64,000 bases of DNA from Dyadobacter sp. CY343 (GCF_021390335.1 NZ_JAJUXK010000001.1:558001-622000), one strand, 5' to 3'; positions 25,506 to 34,814 are shown, numbered from the stretch's first letter. The notes: generated by a model from the sequence alone, not told the origin. Numbers and translations are program-made.

Positions 25506-26177
25506 ATGAATACTAAAACGAACAATATGAAAATTTGTTTATGGGTTTCTCTGATTCTATGTATAGGATTGGTTAATATCTCAAATGCCGGAATAGTGCC
25601 CGATCCTGAAAAAAATGAGCTGCTGCAAAGCCAGGGCGGATATCAGATAGGGGATGCGGTTGCCAGTTTCAGGTTGAAGAATACAAATGGCGGAATGGTT
25701 TCCCTAGCGGATTACGGCAGTGTGAAAGGTATTATCGTGGTATTCACCAGCAACCATTGTCCTTTTGCGAAAGCTTATGAGGACCGCATTATCGCATTAA
25801 ATAACAAATTCTCGTCGCAGGGATTTCCTGTCGTCGCCATCAACCCGAGCGATCCGGGCACGCACCCTGACGATGCTTTTGAGAAAATGAAAGAGCGGGC
25901 GCTGGCAAAAAATTACAGTTATCCATATCTTGTTGATGATTCGCAGCAGGTTGCAAAGGCATTTGGTGCGAGCAGAATGCCGCAGGTTTTCGTGATCCAG
26001 AAAACCGGCGCCAAATTTGTGGTCCGGTATATTGGAATGATAGACGATAATCCGCAGGACGCTGGCGGGGCAACCAAATTTTATGTGGACGAAGCAGTAA
26101 GTAATCTGGTCGGCGGAAAACCGGTGGTTACTACCATTACCAAACCGGTGGGCTGCGCGATCAAGTGGAAAAACTAG
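25506..26177 (+). CDS. Exported redoxin/thioredoxin-like protein
   Basis: 223 residues; Met 25506 or Met 25527 can start it, and either gives a signal peptide (KICLWVSLILCIGLVNISNAG). The peroxiredoxin-type thioredoxin fold is seen from about 48, with a single cysteine in TSNHCPFAKAYEDR (C85) and the MPQVFVI cis-proline block. A second cysteine occurs only at the C-terminal end, so it is not a classic CxxC disulfide reductase. The family is common in Bacteroidota, and the substrate is unknown. The SMP-30-like gene starts 25 bp after its stop, suggesting joint expression. Confidence 0.85.
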   Translation: MNTKTNNMKICLWVSLILCIGLVNISNAGIVPDPEKNELLQSQGGYQIGDAVASFRLKNTNGGMVSLADYGSVKGIIVVFTSNHCPFAKAYEDRIIALNNKFSSQGFPVVAINPSDPGTHPDDAFEKMKERALAKNYSYPYLVDDSQQVAKAFGASRMPQVFVIQKTGAKFVVRYIGMIDDNPQDAGGATKFYVDEAVSNLVGGKPVVTTITKPVGCAIKWKN

Positions 26178-26202
26178 TAACTGTTTGTTTTCAAATATTC
26201 CG

Positions 26203-27114
26203 ATGAATAAATCTCTCCCTCTGCTCATTATCGTGTCGCTGGTAGTTTTGCAATCAGCTTTTGCTCAAACTAAAAGCAAGAAATTTTCTAATGAAGGCGA
26301 GTTTACCAGTAATTGCGAAGGCCCGGCGGTAGATAGTGATGGAAATGTGTATGCTGTCAACTTCGCCCGCGACGGTACCATTGCGATCATGAGCAAGAAA
26401 GGCAACGCGAGTTTTTTTGTAACACTACCAAAAGGCAGTACGGGCAATGGGATCCGGTTTGCCGACAAGAATACGTTTTTCGTAGCGGATTTTACAGGCC
26501 ACAATATTCTTAAAGTCGACCTGATTACCAAAGACATTTCGGTGTTTGCGAATGAACCGAAAATGAACCAGCCAAACGATCTGGCGATCACCGCTGGCGG
26601 ACATATATTCTGCTCCGATCCCAACTGGAAAGACGGAACCGGCCAAATCTGGCACGTTTCACCCGACGGGAAAACCCGGCTTGTGGCTGAAAATATGGGT
26701 ACCACAAATGGTATCGAGGTCAGTCCGGACGAAAAGAAATTGTACGTAAATGAGAGTGTACAGCGGAATGTGTGGTCATTTGACCTTGCCGCGGACGGTA
26801 CTTTGACTAACAAAAAGCTGGTGCATCAGTTCGCAGACGGCGGAATGGATGGAATGCGCTGCGATGTAAACGGAAATCTCTACATTGCCCGCCACGGGAA
26901 AGGAGAAGTTGCGATACTTTCACCGGAAGGCAAGATTATCCAAACTATTCAGACAATAGGCAAAAAAGTATCCAATATCTGCTTCGGCGGTAAAAATGGT
27001 AAAACCTGCTACATTACTTTGCAGGATCGCGGCTGCCTGGAAACCTTCAAAGCGCCTACTGCCGGCCGCGAATGGGCTATGATGAAAGCCTTTGAGCAAA
27101 ACAACAAAAAATAA
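26203..27114 (+). CDS. SMP-30/gluconolactonase-family protein, exported
   Basis: 303 residues from Met 26203 with a signal peptide ending SAFA-Q. Six-bladed propeller features of the SMP-30/LRE family are seen: NCEGPAVDSDGNVYAVNF, MNQPNDLAITAGGHIFCSDPNW, TNGIEVSPDEKKLYVNES and DGMRCDVNGNLYIARHGKG. Conserved Glu, Asn and Asp residues in those blocks usually bind a divalent metal. The probable activity is lactone hydrolysis in the periplasm. It follows the redoxin gene by 25 bp. Confidence 0.87.
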   Translation: MNKSLPLLIIVSLVVLQSAFAQTKSKKFSNEGEFTSNCEGPAVDSDGNVYAVNFARDGTIAIMSKKGNASFFVTLPKGSTGNGIRFADKNTFFVADFTGHNILKVDLITKDISVFANEPKMNQPNDLAITAGGHIFCSDPNWKDGTGQIWHVSPDGKTRLVAENMGTTNGIEVSPDEKKLYVNESVQRNVWSFDLAADGTLTNKKLVHQFADGGMDGMRCDVNGNLYIARHGKGEVAILSPEGKIIQTIQTIGKKVSNICFGGKNGKTCYITLQDRGCLETFKAPTAGREWAMMKAFEQNNKK

Positions 27115-27211
27115 TCTACGGATTTCAAGAGTTTGCGTGCGTAATGCATGGAGAGTTCACTTTTTGTAACTTACTTTGTATCTCAAAGTACTTTATAAAA
27201 ATCATTTTTCA

Positions 27212-27889
27212 ATGGAGAAACTGGCTCGCTACCTTCAAAGCAATCAGAAAGTCGCATTGCTTGCATTTGTTTCATTCGCCGCGATGACGCTCCTGCTCAT
27301 CAGAATGCTGATCCATGACTGGGATTTCATTTTTCTCGCCTGGAATTTGTTCCTTGCCTGGGTACCGCTGATCTTCATCAAAGCAGTCTGGGAAATGGAA
27401 CGCAGGCAAAACGCACCGTTCTGGCTGCTGATTATCTGTTTGTTTGTCTGGCTATTATTCTTCCCCAATGCGCCCTACATCATCACTGACCTGAAACACC
27501 TTCGCGGCATTGCCGACAATATGATCTGGTACGATTCGCTGATGATCTTCACGTTTTCAGTTGCCGGTTTTCTGACTGGCCTGTACAGTATCAGGATAGT
27601 GCACCGCATTGTAACAAAACGCTGGAATGAACAACTTGCCTGGGCCTGGATACTGTTCGCGATGATTTTGAGTGGATTCGGCGTATACCTGGGCCGGTAC
27701 GGAAGGTGGAACAGTTGGGATATTCTGACTCAGCCAGGCTCGCTGCTCCGCGGTATTTTAGAGAGTGCACAGAATCCGCTTGCGATAAAACACACCCTCT
27801 CGTTTTCGTTCGTGCTGATGTTATTGTACTTTGCGTTCCACATTTTTGCAGAATTAAAACAAAATGAAAGGACCCGTAGATATCCGTAA
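27212..27889 (+). CDS. DUF1361-family membrane protein
   Basis: 225 residues from Met 27212. About six transmembrane helices are visible, with the DUF1361 signature FPNAPYIITDLKHL in the middle and an ALSGFGVYLGRYGRWNSWD-like block (here ILSGFGVYLGRYGRWNSWD) after it. The function of this family is unknown. The last 26 bases overlap the diacylglycerol-kinase-like gene, so the two are translationally linked. Confidence 0.85.
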   Translation: MEKLARYLQSNQKVALLAFVSFAAMTLLLIRMLIHDWDFIFLAWNLFLAWVPLIFIKAVWEMERRQNAPFWLLIICLFVWLLFFPNAPYIITDLKHLRGIADNMIWYDSLMIFTFSVAGFLTGLYSIRIVHRIVTKRWNEQLAWAWILFAMILSGFGVYLGRYGRWNSWDILTQPGSLLRGILESAQNPLAIKHTLSFSFVLMLLYFAFHIFAELKQNERTRRYP

Positions 27890-28238
27890 AGCGTTGCGGA
27901 GCTTCACCTTTGCCGGCGCTGGAATCTTTAATCTGTTCAGGTATGAGAACAATGCGCGGATCCACCTGATTGCCTGCATCGCAGTAGTGATCGCTGGTGT
28001 GGGTTTTCACATATCACCGATGGAATGGATCGTGATCGTTATTCAAATCGCATTGGTCTGGGCCGCAGAAGCATTTAATACCTCCATCGAGAAGTTAGCC
28101 GACCTGGTATCAGCTGATTATCATCCGGTTATTAAAGTTGTAAAAGATACTGCTGCTGCCGGGGTACTTATCCTGGCAATATCCGCAGTAATAATAGGCG
28201 GGATCATTTTCGTGCCAAAAATCATATTATTGTTCTGA
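27864..28238 (+). CDS. dgkA: Diacylglycerol/undecaprenol kinase family protein
   Basis: 124 residues, the size of DagK-type integral membrane kinases. Three membrane helices surround the catalytic block AAEAFNTSIEKLADLVS (about 67-83) with its Glu and Asn residues. A short amphipathic N-terminus (RSFTFAGAGIFNLFRYENNARIHL) is also typical. In Bacteroidota and Gram-positives the substrate is often undecaprenol; which lipid is used here cannot be read. It overlaps DUF1361 by 26 bases. Confidence 0.9.
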   Translation: MKGPVDIRKALRSFTFAGAGIFNLFRYENNARIHLIACIAVVIAGVGFHISPMEWIVIVIQIALVWAAEAFNTSIEKLADLVSADYHPVIKVVKDTAAAGVLILAISAVIIGGIIFVPKIILLF

Positions 28239-28272
28239 TTATCAGCCTAGTATTCTATACTTCTAAGCCTTT

Positions 28273-29382
28273 ATGAACTCCAACCAGGACTCATTACATA
28301 CGCTCCACGAGATCCGCGATTTGATGGAGCGATCTTCCAAATTTCTGTCGCTGAGTGGATTAAGCGGCGTTTTTGCCGGAATTTTCGCATTGATAGGAGC
28401 AGGCGCAGCTTACCTGCGCTACAAAACGGACTGGTTCGCAGAGATTTTAAGCCCATTGGGCGCATACCATGGTACTTCCAGAGAAGGTCTGATCGGATTT
28501 CTATTCGCCGACGGGCTGATCGTTTTGATACTTTCGCTGACGGTCGGTATTATAATGTCGGTTAGAAAAGGCAAGAAAAGGGGCCTGACGTTGTGGAATG
28601 GCAGTTCCAAGAGGTTACTCGTCAGTATGCTGATCCCATTGGGTACCGGCGGGGTATTCTGTCTGGCGATGCTGCATTACGGATTTATCTGGCTGGTATT
28701 CCCGGCTACACTCTTGTTTTACGGACTTGCGCTCGTGAATGCGAGCCGATTTACCTACCCGGAGCTATTTTATCTGGGCATGTCGGAAATAGCAATTGGT
28801 TGCCTTGCGCTATTTATGACAGGCTATTCACTTGTCTTCTGGGCGATCGGTTTTGGGGTGCTGCATATCGTTTACGGATTAACGATGTATAATAAATATG
28901 ATAGAGAGAAATCCGGCGGCAAACAAACTTTTGTTAAATGCCTATTGGTATTGATTTTGTTTGGATCGGCTTCGCAGGTGAAAAGTCAGCTCGCGCAGGA
29001 CAGTGTCACCAGGCAGGCGGTGAAATGGTACGATAGAGAGACCATTTATTTGCGTGGAGGAAATAGTTTTGTTAAAAATAATGTAGTGTACTCGGGACAG
29101 CGGGCGCTGGCGAAGGAGTTTCTGGTTTCGGAAAGGGGACTAAATCTTTATTTGAAATCGCGTCGTATCCGTAGTATCGGACTGGTAATATCGCTTGCCG
29201 GCTCGGCGGGTTCGGTTATTTCGTTGCTTTCGGGTAGCCGGGACAATTGGAAAACATTTTTTTGGGTATCAGTCGGGACGGGAGTTGTGTCCTCGATCAT
29301 GACGGTACAGGCGAATAGTCTGCGTGACGAGGCAGTATGGACGCGAAACCGCGATGCAATGCAATTTATGCAGGCTAATTAG
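28273..29382 (+). CDS. Multi-helix membrane protein, function unknown
   Basis: 369 residues. The N-terminal half has about six helices starting SGLSGVFAGIFALIGAGAAYL. The middle (about 232-300) is a soluble stretch beginning SQLAQDSVTRQAVKWYDRE, and the C-terminal part ends with one or two further helices (LVISLAGSAGSVISLL, FFWVSVGTGVVSSIM). The N-terminal half resembles membrane proteins that in Bacteroidota occur next to a small winged-helix gene, as here (24 bp downstream). The soluble insertion has no family that I recognise. Confidence 0.75.
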   Translation: MNSNQDSLHTLHEIRDLMERSSKFLSLSGLSGVFAGIFALIGAGAAYLRYKTDWFAEILSPLGAYHGTSREGLIGFLFADGLIVLILSLTVGIIMSVRKGKKRGLTLWNGSSKRLLVSMLIPLGTGGVFCLAMLHYGFIWLVFPATLLFYGLALVNASRFTYPELFYLGMSEIAIGCLALFMTGYSLVFWAIGFGVLHIVYGLTMYNKYDREKSGGKQTFVKCLLVLILFGSASQVKSQLAQDSVTRQAVKWYDRETIYLRGGNSFVKNNVVYSGQRALAKEFLVSERGLNLYLKSRRIRSIGLVISLAGSAGSVISLLSGSRDNWKTFFWVSVGTGVVSSIMTVQANSLRDEAVWTRNRDAMQFMQAN

Positions 29383-29406
29383 TAGCGGAGGAGGGAAACT
29401 GTAAAT

Positions 29407-29703
29407 ATGGAATGGTTAGAAAAGTTTAATAAAGTTTTTGAAAGTAAGATCAGACTTGGCCTGATGTCGGTACTTGTTGTGAATGATTCTGTCAGTTTTA
29501 ATGAATTGAAGGACCTTTTACAATTGACCGACGGCAACCTTGCCTCTCACCTGAAAGCGTTGGAGGAGGCTAAATATGTAGTATTCCAGAAGCAGTTTTC
29601 CGGCCGGAAGCCACTCACCACCTACAAAGCCACCGACCAGGGACAGAAAGCATTCTCTGAACATTTGCAGGTTTTGGAGAATATGATAAGAGAGAACTTA
29701 TAG
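29407..29703 (+). CDS. Small winged-helix regulator (HTH_34-like)
   Basis: 98 residues made up of one winged-helix domain. SFNELKDLLQLTDGNLASHLKALEEAKYV is the recognition-helix region and GRKPLTTYKATDQGQKAF the wing. This is the ArsR/MarR-like single-domain type (PF13601). It has no ligand domain, so the signal may come through its membrane-protein neighbour. A terminator follows at 29708-29745. Confidence 0.88.
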   Translation: MEWLEKFNKVFESKIRLGLMSVLVVNDSVSFNELKDLLQLTDGNLASHLKALEEAKYVVFQKQFSGRKPLTTYKATDQGQKAFSEHLQVLENMIRENL

Positions 29704-29707
29704 CAAA

Positions 29708-29745
29708 AAAAACCGGAAGCTGGGCTGGCCAACTTCCGGTTTTTT
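29708..29745 (+). terminator. Rho-independent terminator
   Basis: A perfect 12-bp stem (29708-29719 with 29733-29744) around a 13-base loop ends in TTTTTT. It closes the membrane-protein/winged-helix operon and faces the end of the DUF2911 gene. Confidence 0.9.
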
Positions 29746-29761
29746 ATTTGTATTAAAATCC

Positions 29762-30262
29762 TCAGAACTTCACAGGAACTGAAAATCCTTCTTTATCCCA
29801 CTGAAAATCAACTGAATTGTCTTTCACTGTAAAAGTCAGTTTTTCTTCTGATGTCGGGTATTTCTTAGCAGGTACCGTTACTTTCAAAACATCTTTGCCT
29901 TTGTTTTTTTCGTAATCATAAGCGCCTGATTGTTCCAGAACAGAGTTCAGGATAATCGACCATTCTTTTTCGCCAGGTATTGTAAACAGGCTGTAAGTAC
30001 CAGCTTTTACACTTTTACCAGCAAATGTTCCGTCTTTTTTGAAAGTGATTTCAGTGGATTTGTTTGCTCCAGTCCTCCAAATCTTGTCATATTTTTCAAG
30101 GCTTTCGCTACCTTCTTTTCCAAACAGAACGCGGCCCTTTTTAGATGGTTGACCGTAAGCGACACTCACATTTTTGCCTTCGGCTGTAACTCTCGGGCTT
30201 TGTGCGCAGGCTGTCGTCAATGCGATCAGGGATACGAAAAGTGCTAAGAATGTTGTTTTCAT
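29762..30262 (-). CDS. DUF2911-family exported protein
   Basis: 166 residues. A signal peptide ends TTACAQS; the cysteine at 19 is followed by Ala-Gln, so a lipid anchor is possible. The core is a small beta-sandwich with VTAEGKNVSVAYGQPSKKGRVLFG and WRTGANKSTEITF, both typical of DUF2911. The function is unknown. The minus-strand gene converges with the winged-helix gene across the shared terminator. Confidence 0.85.
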   Translation of the reverse strand: MKTTFLALFVSLIALTTACAQSPRVTAEGKNVSVAYGQPSKKGRVLFGKEGSESLEKYDKIWRTGANKSTEITFKKDGTFAGKSVKAGTYSLFTIPGEKEWSIILNSVLEQSGAYDYEKNKGKDVLKVTVPAKKYPTSEEKLTFTVKDNSVDFQWDKEGFSVPVKF

Positions 30263-30436
30263 AAACTTAGATTTTAGTAAATTGAATTAGGTGATTGGGA
30301 AACTTAAATTTCAACGAAATACGTAAATCAAATGTTGTTAACCAAGCCGGTCAGTCGAGAAAGTAGCTACATCGTGCGACATTAACTTTGATTAACATAT
30401 TGCGCCATGTTAATCCGCGTTTTAACGATTTGGCGC

Positions 30437-30444
30437 TATATTTG
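30437..30444 (+). promoter_or_regulatory. -7 promoter element abutting the recG start codon
   Basis: TATATTTG matches TAnnTTTG and ends 5 bp before the ATG of recG. Transcription would therefore begin at or within a few bases of the start codon, suggesting a leaderless message. The -33 element is not clear. Confidence 0.5.
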
Positions 30445-30449
30445 AAACA

Positions 30450-32570
30450 ATGACGCCAGACGCTATTTCATCAGTAAGGACACGTTTCTTCGACACCAAG
30501 ATCGAATTTTTAAAAGGTGTCGGTCCGCAAAAAGCTGCCTTGCTGAACCAGGAACTGGGTATTTTTACATTCGGCGATCTTATTCAGCATTATCCTTTCC
30601 GCCACGAAGACCGCACCGTTTTCCATCAGATCTCGCAGTTGAACGAACAGCTTCCGGCCGCCCAGATCAAAGGCAGGCTGCGGGAAATCACTACCGTAGG
30701 GGAAGGCAATAAGAAACGTTTGGTAGCCTACTTTTCTGACGGTACCGGCTTGATGGAACTTGTTTGGTTTCAGAGTATTAACTGGTACGAAAAAAGCCTG
30801 CGGGCTAATACAGAATATATTGTCTACGGCAAGCCGCTGTCTTTCGGCGGGCGGTGGAGCATTACGCATCCCGATATTGACCTGCTCACAAACGAAAATC
30901 AGGGAGGTGGATTCTGGCAGCCCATTTACCCGCTTACAGAGAAATTAAGGCGAAAATTCGTCGACAGCCGCGCGATCAGTAAAATGATGCGGAGCCTGCT
31001 CGAAATCTCCCGCTCGCATATCCGGGAGACGCTTCCGGAAGACCTTACCCAGAAGTACCGGCTCATTTCCAAGGCCGATGCCCTCTGGCATTTTCATTTA
31101 CCAGAAAGTCAGAAATCGCTGCACCAGGCGCAGCGGAGGCTAAAATTTGAAGAGCTCTTTTACAATCAGTTCCGGCTGATCAAGAATAAGCTTTTGCACA
31201 AAACCGAATATCCGGGAATGATATTCAGTCACACCAATCTGGTCAAAATATTTTACGATCAGTTCCTTCCTTTCCAGCTTACCAATGCGCAGATCCGGGT
31301 ACTCCACGAAATTCACGAAGATCTGAAAACGGGCAAGCAGATGAACCGTTTGTTGCAGGGCGACGTAGGTTCCGGAAAAACGATCGTGGCATTTATCAGT
31401 ATGCTGTTTGCATTGGATAACGATGCACAAGCCTGCTTAATGGCGCCGACGGAAATCCTGGCCGATCAGCATTACCAGGGTTTAAAGAAATTTGCAGAAG
31501 TACTCGGTGTTAATATTGGAAAACTCACCGGATCGACCAAAAAGAAGGAAAGAGAAGTTATTCACAGGCAACTGCTCGACGGTTCCATGCAGATTATCGT
31601 CGGTACGCACGCGCTACTGGAAGATATTGTACAGTTCAAAAATCTGGGACTTTGCATTATAGATGAGCAGCACCGTTTCGGCGTAGCACAACGCGCCAGG
31701 TTGTGGGCCAAAAACAGCCGCATTTACCCGCACATGCTGGTTATGACTGCTACACCAATACCAAGAACGCTCGCGATGACACTCTACGGCGACCTCGATA
31801 TTTCGGCGATCGATGAACTCCCGGCAGGCAGGAAGCCGATCAAAACGGTGCATAGGTACGACGCGCACCGGACTTCTGTTTTTGGTTTTATCAAAGATGA
31901 AATTGCAAAAGGCCGCCAGATCTACATGGTTTATCCATTAATAGAAGAATCCGAAAAAATGGATTTGAAGGATCTGATGGACGGATATGAAAGTGTTTCC
32001 AGATCTTTTCCCGATGTCCCGATCAGTATCCTGCACGGAAAAATGAAGTCGCAGGATAAAGACTATGAAATGGGCCGTTTTGTGCGCCATGAAACCAAAA
32101 TCCTGGTCGCAACGACGGTTATTGAAGTAGGTGTGAATGTGCCGAATGCTTCGGTGATGGTCATTGAAAATGCGGAAAGATTTGGTCTCTCTCAGCTTCA
32201 CCAGCTCCGCGGTAGGGTGGGCCGGGGCGCCGAGCAATCGTATTGTATTTTAATGACGGATTATAAAATCTCAAAAGATACGAAACTGCGGATCGAGACA
32301 ATGTGCCGCACCAATGATGGTTTTGAAATAGCGGAGGTTGATCTGCAATTGAGAGGCCCGGGGGATATTTCGGGCACGCAGCAAAGTGGGCTTGTGGATC
32401 TTCTGGTAGCTAATCTGGCGCAGGATGGGGAGATATTAAAAGCAGCGCGCCTTTCGGCAGAGGATATTCTGGGAAGAGATCCTGATCTGCTCCAGCCCGC
32501 TCATCAGCCCATCAAATTGCATCTCGACAATCTGAAAAAGGAAGAAACGAACTGGAGTAGGATCAGTTAG
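30450..32570 (+). CDS. recG: ATP-dependent DNA helicase RecG
   Basis: 706 residues, the usual length. The N-terminal wedge domain with an OB fold spans about 60-150. The helicase core has Walker A GDVGSGKT at 304-311, DEQH at 405-408 (motif II), and TATPIPRTLAMTLYG after it. Later motifs include VATTVIEVGVNVPNA and QLRGRVGRG. RecG remodels stalled forks and branched DNA. It is transcribed from the promoter directly upstream and converges with the FGGY kinase, with 2 bp between stops. Confidence 0.97.
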   Translation: MTPDAISSVRTRFFDTKIEFLKGVGPQKAALLNQELGIFTFGDLIQHYPFRHEDRTVFHQISQLNEQLPAAQIKGRLREITTVGEGNKKRLVAYFSDGTGLMELVWFQSINWYEKSLRANTEYIVYGKPLSFGGRWSITHPDIDLLTNENQGGGFWQPIYPLTEKLRRKFVDSRAISKMMRSLLEISRSHIRETLPEDLTQKYRLISKADALWHFHLPESQKSLHQAQRRLKFEELFYNQFRLIKNKLLHKTEYPGMIFSHTNLVKIFYDQFLPFQLTNAQIRVLHEIHEDLKTGKQMNRLLQGDVGSGKTIVAFISMLFALDNDAQACLMAPTEILADQHYQGLKKFAEVLGVNIGKLTGSTKKKEREVIHRQLLDGSMQIIVGTHALLEDIVQFKNLGLCIIDEQHRFGVAQRARLWAKNSRIYPHMLVMTATPIPRTLAMTLYGDLDISAIDELPAGRKPIKTVHRYDAHRTSVFGFIKDEIAKGRQIYMVYPLIEESEKMDLKDLMDGYESVSRSFPDVPISILHGKMKSQDKDYEMGRFVRHETKILVATTVIEVGVNVPNASVMVIENAERFGLSQLHQLRGRVGRGAEQSYCILMTDYKISKDTKLRIETMCRTNDGFEIAEVDLQLRGPGDISGTQQSGLVDLLVANLAQDGEILKAARLSAEDILGRDPDLLQPAHQPIKLHLDNLKKEETNWSRIS

Positions 32571-32572
32571 TA

Positions 32573-33916
32573 TCAGAGAACGATCTCTCTTATTTCGTCA
32601 GAAAACTCGAAACTTTGCGGTCTTGTCACGTGCAGAGCCGCGCCGAGCGATGTCGCATAAGGCAGATCCGTGGCGTACACTTTATGGTTAGGATAATGCC
32701 GCGCGATCAGTTTGGAGAAGATCTCATTTCTTGCAAATCCTCCATCAATATAAATCGACTGTACATCATTTACACCCACCAGATCAAGCGAAATGAACAG
32801 CAGTTCTGTAAGTCCTTTCAATAAATGGTGGTAAGCAATCTCAGCCGAAGCAAATGCGCTCACCTGCCATTCCTGCGTATTCGGTTCGGGGGATGGACCA
32901 TTTCCGGTCATGCAGGCAGTGTAAAATGGGGGCGTATCCATCGCCAGCAAACTTTCATCGTAGGCTACTCTTTTATAAAAATCACCATCTACCCGGAAAT
33001 ATTCGGCGATTCTTGCAGTCTGAAAATCGTGTTCACGACCCAGGAACAGCCTTGAAGCAGTTACCCCACTTCCTTCCGGCGTGAGATAATTCATGCAATC
33101 GCGTTCCAGCTGGTAGGAGGTAAGCGGTTTGGATGCGAAGGAATTAAAGTTAATACACCAGGTACCCGTCGACAAGAGCACAAAAGGCTTCTTAACCGCC
33201 ATTCTGTATGGAATTAATGCAGACGAACTGTCGTGCAACCCAAATCCCGACTGAATTCCCTTATCGCCGTGGCGGTAAATGAAGGAAGACGAAGCCAGTA
33301 CCGGCGCCAGTTTTTTGTGAATACCTTCTGCTTTAACCCACTCGTGATAATCCCACATTTCAAAGCTCCAAAGACCTGTGTGACAGCCCAGAGAAGTGTA
33401 ATCACTCACTTTGCGGCCGGTTAGCAGGTAAAGGATATATTGGGGAAGATGGAGCGTTGTCGCGATTTGTTTGTAGATCTCGGGGCGGGTATGTTTCAGC
33501 CAGTAAAGCTGCATACCCGAATTGAGCATTCCCATTGCCGGTGAACCTGTTTGCAGCGAAATTCGCGTCGGGTCTCCGTAAGTACTGTAAAACTCTTTCA
33601 GCAGGTCTTCCGGGAAAGGCTTTAAATAGGAATATAGCGGAGTAAGCGGCTTATTGGAAGCGTCGAGATGGACGAGGCTCGCACCGTAACCGGCTACATT
33701 GACAGCTTTGATATCGTAAGCAGGATCAGCGAGCAGCTCGGCCCAGCGATCCTGGACCCATTTAGTCAGCAATTCGCAATCCTCTGTCGGGAATCCGTCC
33801 TCGTCCGTCGTTTCCGGCAGCGATTCGGCAAATTCCTTTACTATCTCGTACTTTTCATTGAAAAGTACGTACTTTTTGTTAGTCCTTCCAATGTCAAAAA
33901 CCGCTGTTACTTTCAT
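32573..33916 (-). CDS. FGGY-family carbohydrate kinase
   Basis: 447 residues. The N-terminal phosphate loop appears as FDIGRTNKKYVLFN and the C-terminal ATP-binding block as YIDGGFARNEIFSKL, with YATSLGAAL before the end. The GCHTGLWSFE and STGTWCINFN blocks are typical of the L-rhamnulokinase/L-fuculokinase-like group of Bacteroidota. It should phosphorylate a pentose, ketose or deoxysugar in the cytoplasm; the exact sugar is not deduced. No isomerase or aldolase of the same pathway is next to it. Confidence 0.88.
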   Translation of the reverse strand: MKVTAVFDIGRTNKKYVLFNEKYEIVKEFAESLPETTDEDGFPTEDCELLTKWVQDRWAELLADPAYDIKAVNVAGYGASLVHLDASNKPLTPLYSYLKPFPEDLLKEFYSTYGDPTRISLQTGSPAMGMLNSGMQLYWLKHTRPEIYKQIATTLHLPQYILYLLTGRKVSDYTSLGCHTGLWSFEMWDYHEWVKAEGIHKKLAPVLASSSFIYRHGDKGIQSGFGLHDSSSALIPYRMAVKKPFVLLSTGTWCINFNSFASKPLTSYQLERDCMNYLTPEGSGVTASRLFLGREHDFQTARIAEYFRVDGDFYKRVAYDESLLAMDTPPFYTACMTGNGPSPEPNTQEWQVSAFASAEIAYHHLLKGLTELLFISLDLVGVNDVQSIYIDGGFARNEIFSKLIARHYPNHKVYATDLPYATSLGAALHVTRPQSFEFSDEIREIVL

Positions 33917-34042
33917 TATTCAAAGTTGTGTCACTTTTTTACCGGAATGTATTTTTTCGGTTAATATAGTGACTTTACGTTAAAACCAATACCCTTAGTT
34001 GTTGTTTGTAAAATGTTTGACATATCCCTCAATATGCGCAAA

Positions 34043-34738
34043 CTAGGCTGTTTTTTGAAGGATCGGTTTAAAAACCTGCGTCCATCTGCGGTAACCTTCT
34101 TCGTTCATGTGCAGGCTGTCGCTGGTGAAAATACTGCCGTCGGGGCGGCCATTTTTCAGCATCACCGGCCACACGTCGATATACTTATGATTTTTGTCTG
34201 ATCTGATAAAATCCTGAATCAGCTTATTAGCCCTGATCACCTCGTCTTTTCTATCCCAGCGGGAAGGCGATGGTTTCAGGGAAACGCCGTAAAGCAATAC
34301 ATCGGGCTGCTTGTCGCGGATCTTTTTGGTAAGTGTTACATAAGCGTCGCGCACCTGTTCCGGCGTTTTCTTTTTCTTGCCGAACATATCGTTTTCGCAA
34401 TAGATCACGATCGTTTTGGCCTGGTATTTAGTAACAGCGCGGTCGGCATAATGGATAACTTCCGGCAAAGTAGAACCGCCAAAGCCGCGGTTAATGATCG
34501 GAAGCGGCGCCAGATCCTTGGCGGCATCCTGCCATTTGGTGAACGAAGAACTTCCTGTAAATACAATCCCACCGGGGGCAGGCATTTTCTCGGCATCCTC
34601 TTTCTCAAATTTCAGTATTGCATTTTCAGATCGGTCTACCTTGTAATCAGGCTCCCAGGGAGCGCCAAGGCTGGTATAGTTGGGCTTGTGGCAGGCCGTG
34701 AGTCCGACGATGAAAAGGAGCAGGAAGTGTTTTTTCAT
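34043..34738 (-). CDS. SGNH/GDSL-type hydrolase lipoprotein
   Basis: 231 residues with a lipoprotein signal (FIVGLTAC, lipid on C16). SGNH blocks are present: block I TGSSSF at 61-66 with the nucleophilic serine, block II NRGFGGST, block III CENDM, and the C-terminal catalytic pair in DSLHMNEEGY. It is probably an acyl-ester or carbohydrate esterase anchored in the envelope. It is transcribed in the same direction as the preceding kinase but is separated from it by 126 bp. Confidence 0.88.
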   Translation of the reverse strand: MKKHFLLLFIVGLTACHKPNYTSLGAPWEPDYKVDRSENAILKFEKEDAEKMPAPGGIVFTGSSSFTKWQDAAKDLAPLPIINRGFGGSTLPEVIHYADRAVTKYQAKTIVIYCENDMFGKKKKTPEQVRDAYVTLTKKIRDKQPDVLLYGVSLKPSPSRWDRKDEVIRANKLIQDFIRSDKNHKYIDVWPVMLKNGRPDGSIFTSDSLHMNEEGYRRWTQVFKPILQKTA

Positions 34739-34749
34739 TCTAACTAAAA

Positions 34750-34780
34750 AGTGGATATGCCCAAAAAAGGCATATCCACT
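34750..34780 (-). terminator. Rho-independent terminator
   Basis: A perfect 12-bp stem (34750-34761 with 34769-34780) with a CAAAAAA loop. On the minus strand it is followed by TTTTTAGTTAG, so it ends the transcript of the two beta-barrel genes upstream. Confidence 0.88.
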
Positions 34781-34814
34781 GCGTTTTTAATGTATTTGCT
34801 GCAATTATCTTTTT

